Shown here: positions 46,666 to 56,358 of the stretch, piece by piece
Layout of the letters: each line of letters begins with the position of its first letter
Position numbering within the stretch: position 1 is the first letter of the stretch
Assembly: GCF_019175285.1 (NCBI RefSeq)
Contig: NC_056524.1
Location: 96,031,688-96,095,687 of the forward strand
Source: Sceloporus undulatus
Taxonomy: Eukaryota > Chordata > Lepidosauria > Squamata > Phrynosomatidae
Length of the DNA stretch: 64,000 nt
Direction: 5' to 3'
Made by a program: the position numbers and the translations under genes
The notes under the pieces: generated by a model
Told to the model about the DNA's origin: nothing
Seen by the model: the letters and a program-made list of their open reading frames with translations, nothing else
The model's database searches: none

Positions 46666-48189
46666 GGCTACAAAAATAATGAAGCTAGCAAGCTAATAAT
46701 GAAAAATGCTTATCTATCTTGTAGACACTGGTAGAAAACTGTTCCTTTGTTTGAACAAATGATCATTTTAACTATATCCCAAAAGCAGCTTTCAGAGACA
46801 TATTGCAAGGCATTTGTCTTTAAGACCTGTTAAAATTTGTCACCATATATGAGTTCATAATATATTATCCCTCTCTTAATCGCACAGTTCTTGTTTTCTC
46901 TAATTGTAAACAATATAAATTACATTTGCAGAGCAACTGTAAAAGTGTGCAAGGCGGACCAAGAATGTCAGCTGCATTTACACAGCTGAGACTCCAGAAG
47001 CAGAAAATACAAGTCTTCCTGGAGCACTCTGCTTCAGACTGCTGATTCTACGAACTATGACAATCTTGATAGGAATTCCAACTTTTGTAAAAGCCAGGAA
47101 AAAAATATTCTGTGGAGAAATGAAATAAATGAGTTAGTGTCTTGCATAATCTCATTAGACGAGACCAAACATGGTATTTCTAGGCAATGAAACATGAATA
47201 CTTCAGCAACTCCAAAGTTAACTATGAAATAATTTATATAACAAGCACCTTTACAACCTCTATATTTAGTCAAAAACAACATACTTCCCACTGAGCTCAG
47301 TGGAAATTATGCCTAAGTAAGGGTAACTGGATAACAACTGTAGCACTTAAACAAAATGTACATCTCTAACATGTATACAGCATAACTGCAAAACAAACTA
47401 AGCACATAACTCACTAAGTTCGCAAGATTTTTCTTCTGAGTAGAAAACCTCAGTAAAACAACCCCCAAAATTATACATATAGGCTAAAGAAAATGGCTTG
47501 AATATCATATCTAAAGTATTTTATAGCTGATACATTAAAAACACAGCTTTAGTGACGGCACATTTTACACAACAAAGTTCTTTGCTTAAGATTTCATTAA
47601 AAATGAAAAATGCCATACAGATGATGAATAAAACACAGCATTACTAACCATTTTCTCAAGTTGCCAACTGTGATTCATTTAACAGAGTAACGCATGGTCA
47701 TTCTGCTCATCATAATTAAGATTAACCATAAAGAAATGAACAAAATATGAATCAATGTTATTTATAATTAAGAGTTCTTTATTATAGATAATATTCATTC
47801 ATATTTTGTTCATTTCTTTATGGTAAAAGCTAAATGGTACATCCTAAAATTTGTTTGTGAAATAAAGCTTTTTAGAGTCAGAGTTTGGAAGATGTACTTT
47901 TGGAGACTGCAATACTCAGATGCTTCCAGTCAACACAGCAGCTAATTTGCTATGGCTTTGCTGAGGAAGACTGAGAAATACTCCTGCATGAGAGGCTTCG
48001 TGGCTTCACCATTATGGCCAGCACCTCCTTCCTTTGGACAAAGGTGATCCTGGACTCCCTTTCTGCCAGAGATGTAAATTCTCAATAGGGCATCAAGCTT
48101 AAACATGTTATAAGCTTTGGTCCTGGTGCAGTTTATAATCAGAAGAGGCCGCTGTGAAGTAAGAATACAGATAAACAGAACCATGTGCA

Positions 48190-48198
48190 GTTTGCATA

Positions 48199-48236
<38 letters not shown>

Positions 48237-48245
48237 AGAGATTTG
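48190..48245. repeat. (TG)n(AG)n microsatellite
   Basis: TGTGTGTGTG followed by an AG tract, AKAP17A intron 1. Confidence 0.9.
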
Positions 48246-48312
48246 TCTCTCATCTCATCTTGTTCCCTGTATATATACACATACACACACATATGAAGAG
48301 AGAGAGAGGGAG

Positions 48313-48553
48313 AGCCAGGGTGGCCTAGTGCTCTGAGTATTGGGACTGCAACTCTGGAGACTGGGGTTCAATTCCCAGCTCAGCCATGAAACCCACTGAG
48401 TGGCCTTGGGCAAGTCACACTCTCTCAGCCTACAGAGAAGGCAATGGCAAACCTCCATCGAAAAAATCTTGGCAAGAAAACACCCTTAGGATTTCCATAA
48501 GGAAACAACCTGATAAGACTTCGACAATGAAAAGACATGAAAGCACACAACAA
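48313..48553 (+). mobile_element. Sauria-type tRNA SINE
   Basis: GAGCCAGGGTGGCCTAGTGC, GGTTCAATTCCC box B, CAAGTCACACTCTCTCAGCC, ACACAACAAT end. Confidence 0.9.
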
Positions 48554-48567
48554 TAACTATAATAAAT

Positions 48568-48696
48568 GCTATAGAGGTTATATTCCAGAGGACGGAACTG
48601 GCAAAACCACCTCTGAGTATTCCTTGCCTAAGAAAACCCTATGAAATGCATTGGGCCACCTTAAGTCGACAGGTGACCAGAACACACACAAACAGG
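48568..48696 (+). mobile_element. 5S-derived SINE, 3' half
   Basis: Starts GCTATAGAGGTTATATTCCA, equivalent to the 5S 3' end and body; the tail GTCGACAGGTGACCAGAACA matches the family. Confidence 0.7.
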
Positions 48697-48849
48697 TAGA
48701 TGAACAGGTCTAGCCCTACTGAAGAAGTATTCCTCACAAGAAAGCCGCTCTTCTCTCTTAATTATAAAAGACTCTTTTAAAGGAAACACAATAAGAGCTA
48801 TCAACAGCATTCATGTCCATGGGTCCAGCCCTGAGGTCCCAGAGACACA

Positions 48850-49012
48850 CATGTAAGCCCACTGGGCGCTCTCTCTCAGCCTCAGGGGAAGGGAATGGCA
48901 AGCCCCCTCTGAACAAATCTTGCCAAAACCTCTCCCCCAAAACCCATAACAGGTTCACCATCAGTCAGAAACAACCTGAAGACACAACAACAACAACAAC
49001 AACAACAACAAC
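48850..49012 (+). mobile_element. Sauria-type tRNA SINE, 5' truncated, with (AAC)n tail
   Basis: CTCTCTCAGCCTCAGGGGAA, CTGAACAAATCTTGCC, AACAACCTGAAGACAC, then about nine AAC units. Confidence 0.85.
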
Positions 49013-49192
49013 ACACCTATGCCACTTTTGCAAAAGATAAGTGTGAAGTGGACACATCTCGAACTGATTTTTTCCCTTATTTTTCTTTCTCTTTCTTCCT
49101 TATTTTATTTCATTTTGTTTGTTTTTCTATGTGCGTGTGTATTATATAGATGTGTGTGTGTGTAGGGAAGGGGGCAGACACACACACACACA

Positions 49193-49245
49193 GGGTGCTA
49201 CTGAGGCTCTATTTCAGAGGAAGGCACTGGAAAAAGCCACTCTCA
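49193..49245 (+). mobile_element. 5S-derived SINE, short fragment
   Basis: GGCTCTATTTCAGAGGAAGG and AAAAGCCACTCTCAATGTT match the body of the family. Confidence 0.55.
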
Positions 49246-49250
49246 ATGTT

Positions 49251-49437
49251 CTGTAGAGAACAAAATCCATGGATGCTCAAGCCCCATTAAATACAGTGGC
49301 AGAGCAAAATGGTGCCCCTGATATCAAATGGCAACATCTAGGTTTGCTATTTGGAGTTTATACTTTTTAAACAATGTGTTCAAGCCATGGATGCCTGAAT
49401 CCATGCAAAGAAAATCTGTGGATAAGGAGGACTGATA
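49251..49437 (+). mobile_element. TA-type MITE, right part
   Basis: CCATGGATGCTCAAGCCCCA, GCAAAATGGTGCCCCTG and GTGGATAAGGAGGACTGA: the complement to the left part seen at 9177-9330. Confidence 0.65.
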
Positions 49438-49740
49438 TATGTGTGTGTGTGTGTATAAATAAAATGCATGCATATATTATACATACATGTATATTATATA
49501 TGCATTATATGTACATGTGTATTATATATGTGTTATATGTATGCATTTATTTGATATACATATATATATATAACTGAGGCCATCTGTACTGTATTATATA
49601 TATATATATATATAAAATGTATACATGTATGTTATAATACATGTATGTATATTATGTATATTATAAACGTGTGTTATATATGTATTATGTGTGTGTATTC
49701 TACATATATGTATGTATATTATGTGTGTGTTATATATACA
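49437..49740. repeat. Alternating purine-pyrimidine (TG/TA) tract
   Basis: About 300 bp of mixed GT, AT and GTAT repeats, just downstream of the AKAP17A promoter-like region in gene sense. The open frames across it are low complexity. Confidence 0.85.
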
Positions 49741-49859
49741 TATCTATGGAATGGGAGGGCAGATGAGAGAGAGAGAGAGAGAGCAATAATCCCATCCTTG
49801 GCCAGTGGCCCTTGGGGAAGGCAAGCGTTGTATTCTCTCAGGGGCCAGGTTTCCATGGA

Positions 49860-50150
49860 GGCTGAATGGACCCCCTCCCTCTCCCTTTCCCTCAGGAGAC
49901 TTGCCCTGTCCGCGAAGGGCGACCCAAGAGAGAGGGTCCCGCCGAGGCCTCTTCTCCTTCTTCCTCGCCAGAGAGCCGCGCGACGGCGACGCCGGCCTTC
50001 CCACAATGCTTAGCGCCACCAAAACAAAAAAGCTTCCGCTTCCCTTCGGGGAGGGAGGGAGTTAGGCAAGGAAATTCAGAAAACGGAAGTGGTTGTCAGG
50101 AGGACCGGAAGTGAAACGGCCGGGAGACCATAGAGTTGGTGAGGGATAGA
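49860..50150 (-). promoter_or_regulatory. AKAP17A: CpG-rich promoter-like region, probable AKAP17A first exon/promoter
   Basis: GC- and CpG-rich, unlike the AT-rich surroundings, and not matching any repeat family seen here. Two ETS-type motifs lie on the plus strand (ACGGAAGTGG near 50083, CCGGAAGTGA near 50103), and GGAAGCGGAAG is on the minus strand near 50031-50041. A CCCACAATGC motif near 50000 resembles part of a ZNF143-type site. There is no TATA box. It lies 3.2 kb upstream of the AKAP17A start codon, the right place for the expected non-coding exon. I could not fix a donor site or TSS. Bidirectional activity is possible. Confidence 0.6.
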
Positions 50151-50184
50151 GCGGCACGATGCACCCACACTGGAGAAATAAATA

Positions 50185-50510
50185 CATAATCCCTCCATAT
50201 TTGTGGGTTTTAATACTATGTTCTCTCTAGGAATCTCTAGGTCCTCCAGGGCAACTCTATGGTCAGTTTTAACTAAAAATTGCACTGAAAGACAAAGAGA
50301 TTATTCCTAGAGAGAATACTCTACTAGGCATCCAGGGCAGTTCTATGGTCGGTGTCCGTCGGATGTTGACCACAGAGTTGCACTGGAGGACCTATACATT
50401 CCTAGAGAGGTGCCCTCGCAAGTAAAAAGATGGTGTTTTTGTTATTTGTGGTTTTCCATGTTCACAGGGGTTTTGTGCCCCTAACCCTAGTGAATATGGA
50501 GGGACAAGTG
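50185..50510. mobile_element. TA-flanked MITE (CCCTCCATATTTG family)
   Basis: CCCTCCATATTTGTGGG at the left, GAATATGGAGGGACAAGTG at the right; inside, inverted GGTCCTCCAG / CTGGAGGACC pairs. Sibling at 60554-60876. It begins about 35 bp beyond the CpG-rich region. Confidence 0.8.
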
Positions 50511-50654
50511 CATACTATTACCCCCTATATTGGCCTTCTATATTGACCCCCTAGATTAGATGCATACAGTATATTGGCAGCCATATATTGACCCTCCTAT
50601 ATTTGGCTGCAATATTGCCCCCTGTATTGTCCCCTGCTTTGGCCCTCTACAGTG

Positions 50655-50669
50655 CCCCCCCCCCCCCCG
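50655..50669. repeat. C-homopolymer
   Basis: Run of about 13 C with one short lead-in; AT-rich surroundings 50515-50700 repeat a TATATTG / CCCCCTA phrase loosely. Confidence 0.8.
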
Positions 50670-51103
50670 GTATTGGCTCTCTATATTGTCCACTTGCACT
50701 GATAATTTTTAAAACATTTAAAACATTTTTAAAAACCCACATATAAAACATGTGAAAGTCTGTAGTTACTTTTTGTTTTTGGAGAGAAGGCTGGTACCAA
50801 GCATCCATGGAGTTTTCAGCTTTATGGGAAATCTTCAAGTCATCTTGGCTTCTAGGGACATTTCAGACTTGATTTGCTCTTGGCTCCATTTTTATGTCCT
50901 TTTGGCAGTCTACAGTTTCCACAGAACTCTCCTTCAGCACTACATTTTCAAATGAGTTGATTTTCTTCCTATCGGCTTCCTTCATTGTCCAGCTTTCACA
51001 ACCAGATGTAGATATTAGAAATAGGATGGCATGGACAATCCTGATGTTGGTATTCAATTACAGTATATATTTCCTTGAATATATTCACAAGAGAACTAAA
51101 TAC

Positions 51104-51318
51104 CCTCAAGGCACTAGATCCCATCTGATCTTGGCTGCTGAGCAGGATGAGCCCTGGTTAGTACTTGAATGGGAGACAACCAATGTATACCATGTGCTAT
51201 AGGCAATATTTCAGAGGAAGGAACTGGCAAAACCACCTCTCAGTACTCCTTGTATATGAAAACTCTATGAAACTTATGGGTTCGCCATATATTGACAGTT
51301 GACTTGAAGGTGCATGTT
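51104..51318 (+). mobile_element. 5S-rRNA-derived SINE, near full length
   Basis: CCCATCTGATCTTGGCTGCT, GAGCCCTGGTTAGTACTTGA and ATGGGAGACAACC follow 5S rRNA order; ends with GGGTTCGCCATATATTGACA and GACTTGAAGG. Confidence 0.9.
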
Positions 51319-51329
51319 TGTGCATGCGT

Positions 51330-52735
51330 GCGCACACACACATTTATAAGCCTAGAATCATAGAGATAGAAAGGGACAAGTTTCAGAACCATCAATTTAA
51401 AAATGCGATCTTGGTGGAGTACTGTAATGCAGCGCCTCCTAGTGGATTAGTGTGTGTGAGACACTGTATCGTGTTATTTTTAATTTGTTTGTTTCCTATT
51501 CAACAGGAGATTTAAAGAACCAATATTTCTGTAGTCATGGCACTGCTGCACCTTTTACAAGGACAGACGCTGTGTAAGTTCCAAGCAGCAAAACAAATAG
51601 AAGAGTCGAGAGACACTTAAAAGAACAACAAATTTTAGTTAGCAAAAGCTTTAATGGGAGATCACATCTCATGCAGTCCAACCTTATGCTCAATAAAACT
51701 TGTTACTCTTCGATGTACTGTAAGACTCCTTGTTGTTTTTGCTGCAAGCAGTATCTATATATAGCCTTGCAATGAGGGCAGCCCTTTGTTAGAAGACCAC
51801 AATTGCCCTGTGTTGAAATGAGTCCAATTAATTGTGTCCAGTCTTGTGTAACTATGTTGGATTAGGACTCTAGGGACTTTATCACACCCTGCTTGTAAGG
51901 TGCTTGTAAGGTGTCACAATCACATTAGTCTATAAAATGTAAACATACTGGGATGGGGACAGACATTATCCCACAGGTCTTCCAAACTCTCATGGTGATG
52001 CTTTTTTCCTGTCTTCCACATACCAGCATCCATTGCTGTATCTCACTGCCTTGCATGCTTTTTGGTCTGTGTTTATTTTTTATTTATTTTCTATTGTTAG
52101 CACAACTGAAACCCATTCAATAAAAAATTTAAAAAGTTGAAAAACATGAAAAACACCTGCTTGGTAATAGTGAGGGGGAAGGGGAAGAGGAGGAGAGGAG
52201 AATAATCATGTCTAGGAATGTGATGAAGTTTTGTTAGTCACTAAACATACAGGAGAACGGCTTCTCGATGCCTCAATGAAGTCTTTAAATCTTTTCAACC
52301 AAGATTTTGCATCATTTGCAAATGAAGGGACAAGACCTTCAGAGGAGAAACTGATGAGCAGGTTTACGTACTTTATGTAAACTGCTTTTCAGACAGGGTC
52401 TTACCAGGGGGTACACACTAACTGGTTGTTTTCTGTTGCTTTGTTATGATGATGACTCTGCTGCTGGCCAAGGGGAAGACTCTGGTTTTGATGGCCTTTC
52501 TAACAGCTAACAAGGAGCTCATTCCCACTTGCATTTTACATCATTTTCTGATTTGCCTTTGCTCCATGTTGCTGATCGATTCCAAAAGGCCTCTCGTTCC
52601 CACTGTGAAAACTTGCCAAATGTTGGAAGCTTGTGGAGAGGATACACAGCATTATTTCAGTTATGTGTTAATCCAGAACTTTGCAATGGGCAAGGGCTTG
52701 ATTTTGCACATTTGGAGCTGCTTCCCTAACAACCT
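51330..52735. other. Unassigned intergenic sequence
   Basis: 51595-51675 holds the CTTTAATGGGAGA repeat also seen near 30285. The overlapping frames at 52446-52745 show no homology. Confidence 0.4.
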
Positions 52736-52739
52736 CCAA

Positions 52740-52740
<1 letters not shown>

Positions 52741-52771
<31 letters not shown>

Positions 52772-54605
52772 TATTTATATTTATATCCCGCCCCTTTGAG
52801 GTCAATCGGGGCGGCTAACAATAATAAAATACAATACAATATATATCAAAATCTACTTCCCTCCCCCCTTAAAAAGTTATTAAATCAATTATAATTAAAA
52901 CCAACAAATTAAACAACATCAACACATACACATTATTACAAATCAAAACAAAACAAAATGGTAAACTGCGGTAGCATTCTACTTAAATTTCCAGGGAGGA
53001 CCTTGGGGACTCTCATGAGAAGAGGGTTCCTGAGGCTGGGATTATCTATCCAGAAAGGCCTGCTGGAAGCGATCCGTCTTGACAGCCTTTTTAAAGCTGT
53101 CTAAAGATGTCAATTGACGGATCTCATCCAGCAGGTCGTTCCATAGTCTGGGGGCGACAACAGAAAAAGCACTCTGGGAGGTAGCCGAAAGCCTAGATCT
53201 TTGAGGCTGCAGCAAATTCCTCCCAGAGGACCGGAGTGTGCGGGGAGGATTATATGGGAGGAGGCGGTCCCTGAGATAGTTTGGACCCAGGTAACAAACA
53301 CCTTGTACTGGGCCCGGAAACTAATAGGCAGCCAGTGGAGGGACTTTAATACCGGAGTAATATGGTCCCTCCTCGATGTTCCTGACACTACTCTGGCTGC
53401 CATGTTCTGCACTAATTGCAGTTTCCGAACCAGGCACAAGGGTAGCCCCATGTAGAGCGCATTACAGAAGTCAAGGCGTGAGGTTACCAGCGCGTGTACA
53501 ACAGTCTCGAGATCCCTTACTTCCAGAAAAGGGCGCAGTTGGCATATCAGCCGAAGCTGATAACAGGCGCTCTTGACTGTTGCATTTACCTGATTTATCA
53601 TCAGGAGCGACGAGTCAAGGAGCACCCCCAGACTGCGAACACAGTCACTAGAGGAGAGTGTGACCCCATCCAGGACTGGAAGTTGCAACCCAATTCTTGG
53701 TTTCGGGGCTGCTACCGTGAGCACCTCCGTCTTGTCCGCATTCAGTTTCAATCTGTTTTTCCTCATCCAGCCCATTACTGCCTGAAGACATTCATTGAGA
53801 GAAGAGACGCCATCAGAATTTGAGGCCGGTGATGACTTCCGGTGGCATGGCCGAGCAAAAGGACGCCCTTTAGGAGATCTCCAAAGGGCGCCTGGCTACT
53901 CGCGGAAAGGAGCTGCCTGGGGTGAGGCACCGGCAGCTGAAAGTATTCCCCTTGATCAGGGGAAGGCAGAGGGGCCCATCAAATTTCTCTCCCGGCTGTA
54001 AATCTTAAGCAGCATAAATAGAACAAAGGAAAACAGCTGCAGATCGAGAGAGACTTTGGGCAACCACGTCCGCGTCGGCCGCTGCGAGCTAAGGCGCCGC
54101 AGCAAGGGCTCAGCCACCACTTTTTATCTTTTATCCTTGGGACTTTCCAGACAATTTGAAAAAGTTTGTTTCACCAGCAGAACTCCTTTCTACAATTAGA
54201 CCCAACCCGTGGTGTTGCACCACTTGGGGTGAGTGTTTTTTTTTCCTTTACTTTTTTTTTTCCTACTTGAGTGACAAGAACAGAGAGAGTCTGCGGTGTT
54301 CCTGGAGGATTTTTTTACCGGAGTTGGCTGTAGCTTCTTTCGCTTTTAGGGGGAAAGGAGGAGAGGCTACTACATGCTCTATGTGCTGTTTTTTTTTTGT
54401 TGTTGTTTTTTTTAAGTGATAAGATGCCGATGTTTTGGATGGAGAAATAAAGAAAAGAAAAAAAGAATTTGAGGCCGAGGAACAAGACATGGAGAAATAG
54501 ATCTGGGTGTCATCAGCGTACTGATAACACCCAGCTCCATAACTCCGAATAATCTCACCCAGCGGCTTCATATAGATGTTAAATAAAGATCTAGGATTGC
54601 TTCCA
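52741..54605 (-). mobile_element. L2-group LINE, 5' truncated, split by a retroposon
   Basis: The RT core is at about 54503-54605 (LFNIYMKPLGE, YADDTQIYFS). After the insert the same frame continues (NECLQAVMGWMRKNRLKLNA, DKTEVLTVAAP, LETVVHALVTSRLDFCNALY). The ORF is later disrupted near 53310, where LFVTWVQTISGT-type sequence replaces the expected AYK motif. The 3' end has CCCGCCCCTTTGAGG and an (AAT)n tail at 52741-52771. Confidence 0.88.
53829..54463 (+). mobile_element. 635-bp retroposon with 14-bp target duplication, probable L1-family non-autonomous derivative
   Basis: AGAATTTGAGGCCG flanks both sides (53815-53828, 54464-54477). Starts GTGATGACTTCCGGTGGCAT, GC-rich with an ETS-like CTTCCGG and a YY1-like CATGGCCG, then GC- and T-rich sequence, and ends AATAAAGAAAAGAAAAAA. 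The A-rich end, target duplication and TC/AGAA cleavage context are L1-like. Assignment to an L1 5' UTR is inference. Confidence 0.75.
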
Positions 54606-54967
54606 TACACTCTTAAATGTGCATTTAATGTACTTGGATCATTGTGGTAGTTTCATAGCCAACCAGATAATGTTATCCGTTAATCATCAGCCCATTCTCT
54701 CTACTCTTCTCCCATTTTTATTTTTTGAACATACACAATAATTAGCAGAAAGACCCAGGTCGGAAGTGTCGCTCTTCTAGATGGTAAATTACTCCAATAG
54801 CATTTTGCTCTTAGAGAGAGAGGCAGAGAGAGAGAGTATAAATACAACTTTAGGTCTCCAGGGTTGTTGCTCATCACCCATCCCACCTTTCCCATGTCCA
54901 CTACTGATAGAGAGCAAAAAAGCATTTTGTTCATTCTTTCAAAAACACAAGAATTGGATACATGGCC

Positions 54968-55676
54968 TGTAGAGAAAAGATCTTTGGGATTGTTGTGTCT
55001 CGTTCTGCCGGTGGTTTGAACTGGTACCAACTGGAACAGATGCAGTCTTCTCAGCTACCAGGAACAACGTAACTTCAACACAGATTTTCACTCAAATGAG
55101 GGTTTATGTGACTTTGTTGGCTTTTACACTTTACAGCAGGCTTACCAGTGTGTCCCGGGATACGAATTGATCGCGTTACGAAATTTTGGAATACGAAAAA
55201 GTTACATTGGAAAAAAAGTCCGGGATACGATGTTTTTTTCGGGTTACGAATTTTTTTCGGCGCGAATTCAAACCGCAAAGCGCGGCTAGCGGCTTTCCAG
55301 CGCTAAAAAAAGCCTTTTGGGTTGCGAAATTACGGTTAGAACGGAGCCGCGGAACGAATTAATTTGTAACCCGAGGGACTACTGTATACATCTATACTCT
55401 TTCCGATCCATGCTAGAAGCTGATGTTGACATCAGTCTTTGTCTCTCACAAGATCAACCTTCCCACCACGGACCACCACTCTTTTTCCCATGAAGTCACC
55501 TACATACTACACAAAGCATAACATAATACATTTGTTTATAATTATGTCTCAGCACATGTCCTTGAAGGTTCTTCCAGGCCTAGGCTTTCTGGCCTGCAAC
55601 AGGAACCATTTTAACCTTAGTTAACCATTGACACATCTGAACATTTTCAATACAATTTAGAAATATATTTTAAACA
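54968..55676 (-). repeat. Copia 3' LTR (left copy, with MITE inside)
   Basis: Aligns over its length with 60022-60478 apart from the inserted 55146-55384. Confidence 0.85.
55146..55384. mobile_element. TA-type MITE inside the copia LTR
   Basis: CAGTGTGTCCCGGGATACGA at the left; right end, reverse complemented, CAGTAGTCCCTCGGGTTACA. The other LTR lacks it. Unusually rich in CG and TACGAA words for this window. Confidence 0.85.
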
Positions 55677-56131
55677 TGCCCCTCCAAATGTAAGAGTGCA
55701 AATAACACCATTTATTTACACTTCATTCTTTTTGAAGTTAAGGAACCATACACTTGCACAAGAAAATTTGTTCATGTCTTTGTCCAGAAATGCTTTTGTT
55801 AAAACATCAGCCAGGTAGGTATCCTTTGTGTCAATGTACTCTATCTTTAGGTTACCATTCTGAACTAACTCTCTTACATTCTGTACCTTACTCCAATGTA
55901 CTTAGTCCTGCACTTCAAATTCTCAGCCCTTTGCCATCCCAATACATGATTATGAATCCTCAAAAACCAAAGTAGGCTCAGTGCAATTTCTCCCAGACAC
56001 TTAACAACTGTCTAATCCAAACTCCTCTTCCAGACAAATCAGACAATGCAGCCATTCTGATTCTGAAGTACTAAGTGCTACACAGTTCTGTTTTTCTACT
56101 TCTCCACAAACTGGACTACCTGCAAACATGA

Positions 56132-56358
56132 GCTGTTACAGACTGCCCAAATAAAGCTGCTCGGGTCTCTTTGGAGTTATTGCAATTTATGGCATGCATC
56201 CTAAGAATCCAGAAGCTGCACCAAAAGCTGCACTCCAGTTGCTTAGGAATGGAGTGTGGCTTTGGTGCGACTGTCGGACTCTAGGACCCATGCATCATTT
56301 AAATAGCATACCCCAAAGAGAACCAAAGCAGCTTTATTTGGCAGTCTGTAACAGGCCT
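56132..56358. mobile_element. TACAGAC-end MITE inside the copia pol region
   Basis: GCTGTTACAGACTGCCCAAA and (reverse complement of the right end) GGCCTGTTACAGACTGCC, with CTCTTTGG arms further in; about 100-bp inverted arms. Confidence 0.8.

Noticed and set aside
49645-50013. 122-codon frame running from the TA/TG tract into the CpG-rich region
   Set aside because: Tyr/Met/Ile low-complexity start and no homology; the second half is promoter-like DNA.
51104-51318. 5S rRNA gene
   Set aside because: The 5S-like part is diverged and fused to a Bov-B-like tail, so it is a SINE and not a functional 5S gene.
52446-52745. 99- and 66-codon overlapping plus-strand frames
   Set aside because: No homology, no splice structure, and they end at the L2 microsatellite tail.
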